Below, one piece after another: positions 24,656 to 34,113 of a stretch of DNA of 36,649 bases. The translations under genes were made by a program, and so were the position numbers. This DNA is from Armatimonadota bacterium (GTDB lineage: Bacteria; Armatimonadota; UBA10988): NCBI GenBank assembly GCA_016235455.1, contig JACRKZ010000118.1, positions 1 to 36,649 on the forward strand, read 5' to 3'. How positions within the stretch are numbered: position 1 is the stretch's first letter; every line of letters begins with the position of its first letter. The notes beneath the pieces were generated by a model. It worked only from the letters and a program-made list of their open reading frames with translations, was not told the DNA's origin and searched no databases.

Positions 24656-25655
24656 ATGTCCGATCTACGCAAGGATCCGGTGACCGAGCACTGGGTGGTG
24701 ATCGCCCCCGAGCGCGGCTGCTTCCCCTGGCCGATGCCGGCCGACGCCGCCTCGGCGCCCGAGGAGCTGAACCCCTTCATCGAAGGCCACGAGGCCTTCA
24801 CGCCACCCGAGCTATGGGCGGTGCGCGCGCCCGGCACGGCGCCCAACACGCCGGGCTGGTCGGTGCGCGTGGTGCCCAACCGCTTCCCGGCGCTGCGTGT
24901 CGAAGGCGAGTTGGCACCGTCGGGCGTGGGCGTATTCGACCAGATCAACGGCATCGGCGCGCACGAGGTCATCGTGGAGTCGCCAGACCCCGAGACCGAC
25001 TGGGCCGACATGAGCCCCGCGCACCTGCAACTGGTGCTGCTGGCCTACGCCGACCGCATCCGCGACCTGCGCCATGACGTGCGCCTGCGCTACCACACGG
25101 TCTTCCGCTGCCACGGCCGCGCCGCCGGCGCCACCATCGCGCACCCGCTCTCCCAGCTCGTGGGCCTGCCCATCATCCCGCCGCTGCCCATGGCCAAGCT
25201 GCGCTCCGCGCGTCAGCACTTCCGGGTCAAGGAGCGCAGCCTGTTCGCCGACCTGATCGCCCAGGAGCAGCGGCTCGAGCAGCGCGTAGTGCTGCAGAGC
25301 GACCGCTTCATCGTGCTCGCGCCCTATGCCTCACGGTCACCGTTCGAGTTGGTCATCTACCCGCTGCGCCAGTGTCACGACATCGTGCTTATGTCCGACG
25401 ACGAGCGCTTCGAGTTGGCCGATGTGCTCAAGAAGGTGCTGGGCCGAGCTGTTCACCGCGCCCAACACCACGCCGCGGCCCGGCCGTTCTGACATGTGGT
25501 CGAGCCTCGAGGTGGACTTCCGCTGGCACCTGGAGATCCTGCCGCAACTGGGGCCGCCGGGCGGCTTCGCCACGGCCACCGGTTGCTACGTGAATCCCGT
25601 CTCGCCCGAGGAGGCCGCCGCCTACCTGCGAGGGCTCAACGGTACGCGCTCATGA
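24656..25655 (+). pseudogene. GalT-like protein, catalytic residues lost and frameshifted
   Basis: Related to galactose-1-phosphate uridylyltransferase: opening MSDLRKDPVTEHWVVIAPER, VRVVPNRFPAL, GAHEVIVESP, and C-terminal DFRWHLEILPQL and YVNPVSPEEAAAYL. The catalytic HPH reads HPL (163-165), so the nucleophilic His is Leu. The CPFC zinc pair reads NPFI, and the usual FxNxG is FRCHG. The first frame stops at 25492. Homology resumes one base out of frame at about 25447 (LFTAP, as in LHTAP), with ~14 residues around the usual PPYN apparently missing. The second frame ends in an ATGA overlap with the kinase gene, confirming it is the true 3' end. This is either decay, a repurposed protein, or partly a sequence error. 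Confidence 0.85.
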
Positions 25656-28600
25656 ATGACGATCTGCTGCAAGCCCTGCCGCCGGCCACGCGCCGCTGTG
25701 CCGCGCAGTTGCTGCGCGAGCACGGCAGCGGCATCGAGAGCCGGTGGCGTCCGCGGCTGGAGGAGCTCTTCACCGGCTTCGATCCGCTGGCACAGGTGCG
25801 GTTGGTGGAAGCACTGCTGGCCCTACCCAGCCAACTGGCCTATGCCATCGAGGTGCTCGACGAGACGCGCCTCACCGACCACCTGTGGAGTCTGGCCGAG
25901 ACGGCCTGGGGCCACGATGTGCCCTACCCCGCGGTGAGCCGCGCGCTGCGCCATCTCAACCGCAGCCTGCGCGCCATCCTGCGCGGCATCGAGCAGATCG
26001 CCGTGCCCGCGGCCGATGTGGCCACGCTCATCGAGGACCAGATCGACGAGTGCCGGCTGCGCGTCAACGGCTTCTACCACATGTTCTCCGAGCAACTCCT
26101 GCGCGACAGTGAGCAGCTCTCGCGCTTCCTGCTCAACCACATCAATCAGGCGGTCCTGGTGGTCAGTCTGGAGAACAGCCGTGTCCGCCTGGTCAACGCC
26201 GAAGCCGCCCGGCTGACGGGCTATCGCTCGGCCGAACTGCTCCAGCGCGACCTGCTCGACATGGTCTCGCCCGAGCATCGCGCCGTGATCGAGGGCGCGC
26301 TCAAGCGCTGCGGCACGTCGGGCTCGACGCACATCGAACCGGTGGCGCTGCTGACCGCCGAGGGAGACTCGCTGGCCACCGGCATGACCTTCGTGCAGGT
26401 GCGCCACGAGCAGGCGCTACGGCTGGCGCAGGTCATCGTCACCGAGTCGCACGCGACACATGACGAGGGCGACGCGGCCCAACATGGGGCCTTCTTCGAA
26501 GCGTTCGCCGAGCACACGGCGGACGCCGTCATGGTGGTCGACCTGGAGGACCGCGTTCGCTTCTGGAACAACGGCGCCGAGCGCATGTTCGGCTACACCG
26601 CCGAGGAGATGCTCAACGAGCCCGTGCTGCGCATGCTGCCGCCGGACTCGGGCCCGCAGGAGCTGCGTCAGCTCAATGCCATCGTCGAGCGCGACGGCTT
26701 CGTGCGTGACGTGGAAGCTGTGCGCCTGGCCAAGGACGGCCGTGCCATCGACTGCAACCTGACACGCACCGCGGTCTTCGACCCGGCCACGCGTCGGCGC
26801 ATCGGCACCTCGGTGGTCGTGCGCGACGTGACCGAGAAGCGGCGCCTGGAGCAGGATACTGCCCGCGCCGCGCGGCAACTGCGCATCATCAACCGCATCA
26901 TGGAGGCCACCAGCCGCACGCTGGACCGGACCGAGACCTACCGCACTATCGCCGCGCAGATCGACGAACTGCTGCCCTGCGACCTGCTGAGCATCAGTCT
27001 GCCCTTCGCCGACGACCAGCATGTGGTGGTCCATGTCATCAAGGGCGATGCCAACTACGCCACGGATGAAGAACTGCTCATCGAGCGCGACAGCACCATC
27101 CGTGAAGAGGCCGCGTGGCGCCAGTCGCCGCTGCGGGTCAACAACCTGGCGGCCTACTCGCAGTTGCGTACCGACGACGAGCAATTGGTGGCGCTGGGCT
27201 ATCGGTCGGTGCTGGTCACGCCGCTGGTCTATGACCTCGAAGCCATCGGCACTCTGATGCTCTGCGACCGCCGGCCCGACCGCTACAGCGCTGACGACGA
27301 GGAGTTGCTGGGCCACCTCAGCGGCCATTTCGCGGTGACCCTGGAGAACGCGCGGCGCTTCGAGGAGGAGCGCAAGCGCAGCGCCCAGTTCGAGCTGATC
27401 AACCGCGTGGGTGCCTCGGCCATCGCCAACATCGGCGACGTCGGCCGCCTGCTGCACAGCACCGTCGCGGCCATCCAGCAGGACTTCGGCTACCACGACG
27501 TGGCCATGTATGAGGCCGCCGACAACGACCGCGTGTTCCGGCTCCGAGCCCACGCCGGTCACCGCCGCGGCACGCTGGGCGAGAGCTACGAGCAGCCGAT
27601 CGATCAGGGCGTGTTCGGCGAAGTGCACCGCACGGGCGGCAGCTACCTGGTGCGCGACGTGTCGCGCGAACCGTTGTACTTCAACCCCGTGCCGGATGTC
27701 GAGCCGGCCCGCAGCGAGTTGTGCGTGCCCATCCGCGTGGGCCCACGCGTGCTCGGCGTGCTGGATGTCGAGAGCGATCGGCCCAACGGCTTCGATCCGC
27801 TCGACCAGGCCGCCATGGAGGCGCTGGCCGGCCTGCTGGCCCGCTGCATGACCGCCGACGAAACGCTGCGCCAGATGCGCATGTTCCAGGCGCTACGCCG
27901 GCACATCATGGAGGCCGTGCCCTCTGCCTTGCTGCTGCTCGACGAAGATCTGCGCGTGCAGTTCGTCAACCGGCGCTACCTGGAGTTCTACGGCCAGCAT
28001 GTGGACGACGTCATCGGTCGCTACTACACCGAGGTCTTCCCACCCAGCCTCATCGCCGAAAGCCACATGGCCGAGCTGATCGAGGATCTCAAGAACGACC
28101 TGGCGCCCATCGACCAGCGTGAGGTGCGCTACTTCGACCATGCCGGCGCCGAGCGCGTGGCCGACGTGCGCATGCGGATCGTCACCGAGTACCAGACCAA
28201 CATCGTGGTCATGCTGCACGACGCCACAGGCCGTATGGCGCGGTTCTACCAGTTGCAGATGCTGCGCGAGATCGGCGAGGAGATGCAGAAGATCCTCGAC
28301 ATCTCGCATCTGCTGCGCGCCATCCTGACCTGCGTCACCGCCGGTCCCGGCTTCGGCTTCAACCGCGCCGCGCTCTACCTGCTGAACAAGGACACCAACG
28401 AACTCGACGAGACGATGCGCGTCGGGCCCAGCAGTCTGGAGGAGGCCGGCGCCATCTGGCGCGAGGTGAGCCACAAGCGCACCTTGTCCGAGTTCCTGCG
28501 CGCCTATGACGAGGTGCATGAGGATCTCGGCCGGCGCCGCACCAAGCGGAGCATTCGCCTCACCGACGCCGACAACGACCTGCACCAGTGGCGCACGCCG

Positions 28601-29596
28601 CTGCTGCTGCGTCACGATAAGCTCGGCGGCATGATGCCGGCGGCCACGTTGCTGTGGCAGTCGTCCGGCGCGCCGGAGATGGTCGTGGTGCCGTTGGTCA
28701 GTCAGGAGCAAGTGCGCGGCCTGATCATCGCGGACAACCTGTTCACCGGCGAGCCCATCGAGCCCCAGGACATCGACACGCTGGCCGTGTTCGCCAACCA
28801 GGCCGGCGTGGCCATGGCCAACGCCCAGGCTTTCGCCGAACTGGAGCAGTCGCTGAGCCAGCTACGCCAGGCGCAGCAGCAATTGCGGCTGGTCGAGCGG
28901 CTGGCTGGCGTGGGCCGCGTGGCCAGTCATGTGGCCCACGAGATACGGAACCCGCTGGTCAGCATCGGCGGCTTCGCGCGACGCGCCATCCGCCGCGCGG
29001 ACTTCCCCGACGAAGTGCGCGACTACCTGGGCATCGTCATCGAGGAGGTGCAGCGCCTCGAGCGCATCCTCAAGAACGTCATGGACTTCACCGCGCCGGG
29101 CAAGCCGCAACTCCGGCCCTGCCAGGTGAACTCCGTGCTGGGCGAGGTGGTGGCCATGCAGGCGCCCGTGCTCGATGAGCACAATGTGCGCGTGGCGATG
29201 CACCTGGCCGACGAACTGCCCGAGGTGATTGTGGATCCCGACAAGACCAAGCAGGTCATCCTGAACTTGGTGCGCAACGCCATCCAGGCAATGGGCCGCG
29301 ATGGTACACTAACGCTGAGCAGCCGCTCGGTGCCCGAAGCCAACCAGGTCGAAGTCGTCGTACAAGACTCTGGGCCGGGCATTCCCGAGGACAAAATCGA
29401 GGAGATTTTCAACCCGTTCTACACGCGCAAGGCCGATGGCACCGGCCTCGGTCTGGCGGTCAGCCACAAGATGGTGGTGGACCACGGAGGCGAGTTGACC
29501 TGCGCAAGCCGGCTCGGTGAAGGAGCCCGCTTCATTATCCGGCTGCCGCTCGACGCCACGGCGTCGGTGGCGGCTCTGTATGGGAGTGAGTCATGA
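25652..29596 (+). CDS. Multi-sensor hybrid-free histidine kinase (PAS/GAF)
   Basis: 1314 residues, no obvious TM segment, so cytosolic. An N-terminal helical domain (~1-150) resembles RsbRD_N-type sensors. Then PAS1 (~160-265), PAS2 (~283-400, with WNNGAERMFGYTAEEML), GAF1 (~415-565), GAF2 (~585-735), PAS3 (~749-865) and GAF3 (~872-1065) follow. A coiled coil leads to HisKA with phospho-acceptor His1096 in HVAHEIRNPL. The ATPase domain (~1190-1303) has an N box NLVRNAIQAM, G1 DSGPGIP and G2 GTGLGL, all intact. No receiver is fused. The next gene is a lone receiver, overlapped by ATGA. The start also overlaps the GalT-like stop (ATGA). Ligands are unknown; oxygen, redox or nucleotides are possible. 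Confidence 0.93.
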   Translation: MNDDLLQALPPATRRCAAQLLREHGSGIESRWRPRLEELFTGFDPLAQVRLVEALLALPSQLAYAIEVLDETRLTDHLWSLAETAWGHDVPYPAVSRALRHLNRSLRAILRGIEQIAVPAADVATLIEDQIDECRLRVNGFYHMFSEQLLRDSEQLSRFLLNHINQAVLVVSLENSRVRLVNAEAARLTGYRSAELLQRDLLDMVSPEHRAVIEGALKRCGTSGSTHIEPVALLTAEGDSLATGMTFVQVRHEQALRLAQVIVTESHATHDEGDAAQHGAFFEAFAEHTADAVMVVDLEDRVRFWNNGAERMFGYTAEEMLNEPVLRMLPPDSGPQELRQLNAIVERDGFVRDVEAVRLAKDGRAIDCNLTRTAVFDPATRRRIGTSVVVRDVTEKRRLEQDTARAARQLRIINRIMEATSRTLDRTETYRTIAAQIDELLPCDLLSISLPFADDQHVVVHVIKGDANYATDEELLIERDSTIREEAAWRQSPLRVNNLAAYSQLRTDDEQLVALGYRSVLVTPLVYDLEAIGTLMLCDRRPDRYSADDEELLGHLSGHFAVTLENARRFEEERKRSAQFELINRVGASAIANIGDVGRLLHSTVAAIQQDFGYHDVAMYEAADNDRVFRLRAHAGHRRGTLGESYEQPIDQGVFGEVHRTGGSYLVRDVSREPLYFNPVPDVEPARSELCVPIRVGPRVLGVLDVESDRPNGFDPLDQAAMEALAGLLARCMTADETLRQMRMFQALRRHIMEAVPSALLLLDEDLRVQFVNRRYLEFYGQHVDDVIGRYYTEVFPPSLIAESHMAELIEDLKNDLAPIDQREVRYFDHAGAERVADVRMRIVTEYQTNIVVMLHDATGRMARFYQLQMLREIGEEMQKILDISHLLRAILTCVTAGPGFGFNRAALYLLNKDTNELDETMRVGPSSLEEAGAIWREVSHKRTLSEFLRAYDEVHEDLGRRRTKRSIRLTDADNDLHQWRTPLLLRHDKLGGMMPAATLLWQSSGAPEMVVVPLVSQEQVRGLIIADNLFTGEPIEPQDIDTLAVFANQAGVAMANAQAFAELEQSLSQLRQAQQQLRLVERLAGVGRVASHVAHEIRNPLVSIGGFARRAIRRADFPDEVRDYLGIVIEEVQRLERILKNVMDFTAPGKPQLRPCQVNSVLGEVVAMQAPVLDEHNVRVAMHLADELPEVIVDPDKTKQVILNLVRNAIQAMGRDGTLTLSSRSVPEANQVEVVVQDSGPGIPEDKIEEIFNPFYTRKADGTGLGLAVSHKMVVDHGGELTCASRLGEGARFIIRLPLDATASVAALYGSES

Positions 29597-29958
29597 GCGA
29601 AGAAGTCCTCATCGTTGAAGACGAAGAGCACGAGTCCCGGCTGTTCGAGCTGGAATTCCGTGACGCCGGCTACGAAGTGCGCGTGGCGAACGATGCCGAC
29701 AGCGCCCTGGTCGCGGTCCGCGAGAAGCGGCCGGATGTGGTCGTGCTGGACATCAACATGCCGGGCAAGGACGGGCTGGAACTGCTCGGCGAGTTGCTCG
29801 ACATCGACCGCACTTTGCCCGTGGTGCTCAACACCGCCTACGCCGACTACCAGCAGAAGTACCGCAGCTGGTCCGCCGCCGCCTATGTCATCAAGGGCAG
29901 CGACGTGAGCGAGCTGCTCGACACGGTGCGCAATGTCCTGGCAGGAAAACGCGGATGA
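29593..29958 (+). CDS. Stand-alone response regulator receiver
   Basis: 121 residues, a single CheY-like receiver with no output domain. The acidic pocket is VEDEE near residue 9, the phospho-acceptor is Asp53 in VLDINMPG, Thr81 follows in LNTAYA, and the conserved Lys is ~101 in YVIKGSD. Its start overlaps the kinase stop and its own stop overlaps the glgC start (both ATGA), so it is almost certainly the partner of the large kinase. Without an output domain it must act by protein contact or as a relay intermediate. The direct coupling to glgC suggests, as inference, a target within glucan metabolism. Confidence 0.93.
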   Translation: MSEEVLIVEDEEHESRLFELEFRDAGYEVRVANDADSALVAVREKRPDVVVLDINMPGKDGLELLGELLDIDRTLPVVLNTAYADYQQKYRSWSAAAYVIKGSDVSELLDTVRNVLAGKRG

Positions 29959-31190
29959 CTCGCACGACTCACGCCTCGGTGGTGACCATGGTCATGGCCG
30001 GCGGCGCAGGCAACCGCCTGTACCCGCTGACGCGTGACCGCGCCAAGCCCGCCGTGCCCTTCGGCGGACTGTACCGTATCATCGACTTCACGCTGAGCAA
30101 CTGCCTCAACTCGGGGCTCTACCGGCTGTATGTGTTGACGCAGTACCGCTCGTTCTCGCTGCATCGCCACCTGCGTGAGGCCTGGGGCCCGCTGTTCAAC
30201 CTGACGCGCGGCGAGTACATCGAGGTTGTCCCGCCGCAACAGCGCATCGTCGGCGATTGGTACCGCGGCACCGCCGACGCCATCTTCCAGAATATCGACC
30301 TGCTGGAAGACGACCGGCCCGAATACGTACTGCTGCTGTCGGGCGACCACATCTACGCCATGGACTATGGCCAGATGATCCAGGCGCACATCGACTCCGG
30401 CGCGCAGTTGACCATCGGCTGCCTCGAAGTGCCCATCGGCGAGGCCGACCGGCTGGGGGTACTGCAGGTCGACGAGTCCGAGCGCGTCATCGGCTTCCAG
30501 GAGAAGCCCGCCAATCCGCAGCCGGTGCCCGGTGATCCGGGTACCGCGTTGGCGTCGATGGGCATCTATGTGTTCAACACCCACGACCTGGTGCGCATGT
30601 TGAGCGAGGACGCCCGCACGCAGTCGGCCCACGATTTCGGCAAGAACATCATTCCCGCCATGGTCGAGCGCGAGATGGGTGTCTACGCACACCGCTTCCG
30701 CGACGCGCACACTGGCGAGCGTGGCTATTGGCGCGACATCGGCACGCTGGACAGCTTCTTCGAGTCCAACATGGAGTTGCTCAGTCCCGAGCCGCCGTTC
30801 AACCTCTACGATCCCGACTGGCCCGTGCACACGCGCGTCGGCGCCTATCCGCCGGCCAAGACGGTCCACGACATCGAGACCGAGGGCCGTGTCGGCATGG
30901 CCACGCAATCGTTCATGGCGCCAGGCAGCATCGTTTCGGGTGGTCGCGTCAAGCGCAGCATCCTCTCGCCGCGTGTCCGGGTGAACAGCTACAGCTTGGT
31001 CGAGGACAGCCTGCTCTTCGCCAACGTCAGCGTCGGCCGCAACGCCAAGGTGCGCCGCGCCATCGTCGATAAGCATGTGGTCATTCCGCCCGGCTACGAG
31101 ATCGGCTACGACGCCGAACTCGACCGCAAGCGCTTCACGGTGACCGAAAACGGCATCGTCGTCGTCCGCAAGGGTATGGTGCTCGAGTAA
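29955..31190 (+). CDS. glgC: Glucose-1-phosphate adenylyltransferase (ADP-glucose pyrophosphorylase)
   Basis: 411 residues, standard length. It makes ADP-glucose for glycogen synthesis. GGAGNRLYPLT, RAKPAVPFGG, YRIIDFTLSNCLNSG, WYRGTADAIFQN, LSGDHIYAMDY and FQEKP are all conserved. The C-terminal left-handed beta-helix (from about VGMATQSF to VVIPPGYEIG) is complete. ATG 29955 overlaps the receiver stop (ATGA). glgA and a separate branching enzyme are not in the window, so the pathway must be completed elsewhere, or by the GH57 enzyme. This gene and GH57 point to storage glucan turnover as the operon theme. Confidence 0.96.
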   Translation: MTRTTHASVVTMVMAGGAGNRLYPLTRDRAKPAVPFGGLYRIIDFTLSNCLNSGLYRLYVLTQYRSFSLHRHLREAWGPLFNLTRGEYIEVVPPQQRIVGDWYRGTADAIFQNIDLLEDDRPEYVLLLSGDHIYAMDYGQMIQAHIDSGAQLTIGCLEVPIGEADRLGVLQVDESERVIGFQEKPANPQPVPGDPGTALASMGIYVFNTHDLVRMLSEDARTQSAHDFGKNIIPAMVEREMGVYAHRFRDAHTGERGYWRDIGTLDSFFESNMELLSPEPPFNLYDPDWPVHTRVGAYPPAKTVHDIETEGRVGMATQSFMAPGSIVSGGRVKRSILSPRVRVNSYSLVEDSLLFANVSVGRNAKVRRAIVDKHVVIPPGYEIGYDAELDRKRFTVTENGIVVVRKGMVLE

Positions 31191-31212
31191 GTTCGAACGT
31201 CGGGAGTTCGTC

Positions 31213-34113
31213 ATGCGCTGGATGGGCCTGCTGTTCTGTGTCTGCCTGGCCGCTTGTGCCCAGGAACTGCCGACCGCCCTGCGCGGCGAAGTCAAGGAGC
31301 CCGCGGCACTGCCGCAAGGTGCCTACCGCCAGGTGGCGCAGTGGGAGGCCGAGCAGCCGCAGAACCACCAGACCGGCGCCGAGGAGGCCGAAGCCACCGC
31401 TGCCGGCGGCAAGGTCTGGGCCATGCGCCTGGGCCGCGACCGCACGGAATCCGCCGCCATCTACGGTCCCTATCTCGACCTGCCCGCCGGCGACTACGTG
31501 GCCTTCTACCGGCTCAAGCTGCCGCGGGCCGTGGATGACGACCAGGTGGCGCGCATCGACGCCGCCATCGACACCGGCCGCGAAGTGCTCACGCAGCGGC
31601 CCGTCTTTGCCAGCGACCTGAGCGCCGAGCGCTGGACGCAGGTGCCCCTGGCCTTCCATGTGGCCGGCCGCAAGCTCGAGGCGCGCCTCACCTGGCAGGG
31701 CACGACCGACCTGCTGCTCGACCAGATCACGCTGTTTGAGCTGGTCGGCGGCAGGATCCCCGCCCCGGCGCGCGTCCCGCAGCCCGAGTACACCAACAAG
31801 CCCAACAACCTGCCCTACCAGTACCAGCCGCGCGCCGAGCTGTTCCCGCTCAGCAGCAAGCCGGCCAGCCGGCTGTCGGTCATCGACCTGCGCTCGCAGT
31901 CGGCCGACATGCGCCACCTGATGCTCAGCCTCGAGGGCCTGGTCAACCGCACCCAACCGCGCATCTACGTCATCACCGACACGCCCGATGAGCTGTGGCT
32001 CAAGTGCCTGCTGGAGCGCGGCGGCGTCAGTGACACCGAAACCATCGCCGACCCGACGGTGCTCATCGACCGCTACCGCGGGCTGGTGAGCGGCGCCGTG
32101 GTGACCGACGCCAAGCTGCCCATCACACGCAACATCGCCATGATGCTGGCCTCCACCAAGGACGCGCTGGTGGCCTCGTCGAAGCTGGCGCGCGAACTCA
32201 AGCTGACCGTCACCGACGACCTGCGCGGCAAGTTCAAGGGCAACGTGGAAGCCCAGAAGTGGGCGTTCGACACGCTGTGGCCCAAGATGTGCCACACCGT
32301 GGCCGCCGTGCTCTGGCCCGACAACTGCAACGGCCTGCGCGACTACCTCTACCAGCACCGCATCTACACCTTCTGGCTCAGCGGCCAGATCGACGGCGCC
32401 TATCCCGGCCACGATGCCCAGGGGGAAGTGGCGTTGATCGAGAACATCCTGTCCAAGATGCCGCCCAACATGCCTATCCTCGGCTACCCGTGGGCCGGCA
32501 AGGACGTGGGCATCGGCGAAGGCGCCGGCGTGACGCTGTTCGCACAGTTCTCCAAGTACCTGGTCGGCACCATCGACGTGACCAACCTGAGCGTGCACAG
32601 CGGCATCAAGCTGCCCGACTTCAAGCAGCCCGTCTATCCCACGCCGCCGGTCGACCGCACCAAGGTTTATGTCACCTGGGTCATGTCGGACGGCGACAAC
32701 CTGCCCGTGCTGAGCCGCGGCAACTTCCCCCAGCTTTGGGCCCAGCCCGAGCGTGGCAAGGTGCCCATGGCGTGGACCATCACGCCGTCGTCGCACATCC
32801 TCATGCCGGTCATCGCCGACTACTACTACCGCACCTCCACGCCCAACGATGCGTGGATCGGCTCGGTCTCGGGCATCGGCTATACCTACCCCGATGAGTA
32901 CGGCAAGCGCTACACGGCCGAGGGACACAAGCGCGCCTTCGACGACTTCCTGGCCCAGACGGCGCATTACGGCAAGGCGCTGGACCTCAAGCAGATGTGG
33001 ATCATGGGCATCCGCGACCCGGAGCTGATCCGCCGCTATGCCGCCGGCGTACCCGACCTGACCGCCATCTTCCCCGACTATGGCAAGGTGGTCCGCTCGT
33101 ACGATGAGGGCTTCTACCCCTCCGCGCGCGGCATCCCCATCTTCCATGCCGCCACCTCGTGGGCCGAGGAAGACACGCGCGAGCAGCGCATCGCCCGCAC
33201 CGTCGAGTACATCAGGTCGTTCACCCCGACCCAGCGACCGGCGTTCTTGCACCTGTTCATCTGGAACTGGGGCACCGACCTGGCTCAGCAGGTCGAGGTC
33301 ATGAAGCAACTCGGCCCCGAGTACGTCGCCGTACGGCCCGAACACCTGGCCACCATGGCCCGCGCGGAACTGGACCGCCAGGGCGCGCTGGTGCGACTGC
33401 CCGACCGCGCCACGGTGCTCGAAGGCGAGAACCTGATGCTGCCCGGCACGGTGCAGAACGTCAGCCGCGCCTCGGCCACCGCCAAGGTAACGGTCACCGG
33501 CCTGACCGACGGGCGCGTGGCGCCCGGTACCGCCACGCTTAAGGCCAACGAGTCGCTCCAATTCGTGGTCCGCGGCAAGGTCACCGGCGAGACCGTGACG
33601 GTGGACGTGAGCGCTGGGGCCGCCAGCTTCAAGCGCACCGTCGCGCTCCGGGTGCTGCCTAAGACCGAGCTGTCGCAGCCGGTGCCGGACCGCGGCGAGG
33701 CCGTGGCCGAGTACCTGGGCACCACGCTGTCGCACAAGGGCGGCGCCGAAGCCAAGGAGGCCGGATCGCTCGCGCCGTCGGTGTGGGTGGCCCAGCCGGC
33801 GCGGGACGCCGCCGGGCACATCTGCTTCGGGCCCTATGCACCGCTGGCCGCGGGCTCCTACGTGGCGCTGTTCCGCGTCAAGCGTCTGGGCGCCGGCGAC
33901 GGCCAACTGGTTACTCTGGATGCGCACGTCGGCGGTGGTGCGGCTGAGCTGTCCAGTGTCAACCTCGCTGCCAAGGACCTGCCCTTGGGCGAGTGGAAGC
34001 TCATCCCGTTGCGTTTCGACCATCCGGGCGGCACCATCGAGACGCGCGTCTTCTGGTCTGGCAGGGCGGCACTGGCGGTCGACACCATCCTGGTGGCGCG
34101 CCGACAGAAGTGA
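31213..34113 (+). CDS. GxGYxYP domain lipoprotein with duplicated flanking domains
   Basis: 966 residues. A short signal peptide ends in a lipobox LAAC (12-15), so it is probably lipid-anchored outside the cytoplasmic membrane. A beta-sandwich domain (~30-180), a central region with the GxGYxYP signature (Gly554 to Pro560, followed by DEYG), an Ig/NEW3-like stretch (~735-820) and a C-terminal beta-sandwich (~830-966) follow. The first and last sandwiches look homologous: YGPYLDLPAGDYVAFYRLK versus FGPYAPLAAGSYVALFRVK. GxGYxYP proteins are putative glycoside hydrolases with no settled substrate. Acidic residues near SDGDN and WNWGTD may be catalytic, which is inference. It lies 22 bases after glgC and its stop overlaps the next GTG. 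Confidence 0.88.
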   Translation: MRWMGLLFCVCLAACAQELPTALRGEVKEPAALPQGAYRQVAQWEAEQPQNHQTGAEEAEATAAGGKVWAMRLGRDRTESAAIYGPYLDLPAGDYVAFYRLKLPRAVDDDQVARIDAAIDTGREVLTQRPVFASDLSAERWTQVPLAFHVAGRKLEARLTWQGTTDLLLDQITLFELVGGRIPAPARVPQPEYTNKPNNLPYQYQPRAELFPLSSKPASRLSVIDLRSQSADMRHLMLSLEGLVNRTQPRIYVITDTPDELWLKCLLERGGVSDTETIADPTVLIDRYRGLVSGAVVTDAKLPITRNIAMMLASTKDALVASSKLARELKLTVTDDLRGKFKGNVEAQKWAFDTLWPKMCHTVAAVLWPDNCNGLRDYLYQHRIYTFWLSGQIDGAYPGHDAQGEVALIENILSKMPPNMPILGYPWAGKDVGIGEGAGVTLFAQFSKYLVGTIDVTNLSVHSGIKLPDFKQPVYPTPPVDRTKVYVTWVMSDGDNLPVLSRGNFPQLWAQPERGKVPMAWTITPSSHILMPVIADYYYRTSTPNDAWIGSVSGIGYTYPDEYGKRYTAEGHKRAFDDFLAQTAHYGKALDLKQMWIMGIRDPELIRRYAAGVPDLTAIFPDYGKVVRSYDEGFYPSARGIPIFHAATSWAEEDTREQRIARTVEYIRSFTPTQRPAFLHLFIWNWGTDLAQQVEVMKQLGPEYVAVRPEHLATMARAELDRQGALVRLPDRATVLEGENLMLPGTVQNVSRASATAKVTVTGLTDGRVAPGTATLKANESLQFVVRGKVTGETVTVDVSAGAASFKRTVALRVLPKTELSQPVPDRGEAVAEYLGTTLSHKGGAEAKEAGSLAPSVWVAQPARDAAGHICFGPYAPLAAGSYVALFRVKRLGAGDGQLVTLDAHVGGGAAELSSVNLAAKDLPLGEWKLIPLRFDHPGGTIETRVFWSGRAALAVDTILVARRQK

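Noticed and set aside
25445..25500. Programmed +1 frameshift at TTC TGA C in the GalT-like gene, resembling the prfB site
   Set aside because: Homology in the +1 frame (LFTAP onward) already begins ~45 bases before the TGA, there is no Shine-Dalgarno-like stimulator, and UUC to UCU slippage pairs poorly.
25496..25651. An upstream extension of the histidine kinase frame to 25496
   Set aside because: It is the out-of-frame reading of the conserved GalT C terminus; ATG 25652 overlaps that stop as ATGA.
31135..34023. A 962-codon open frame antisense to the GxGYxYP gene
   Set aside because: High G+C makes long antisense frames common. The protein has low-complexity His/Val/Asp/Gly composition and no recognisable motif, while the sense frame has clear family signatures.
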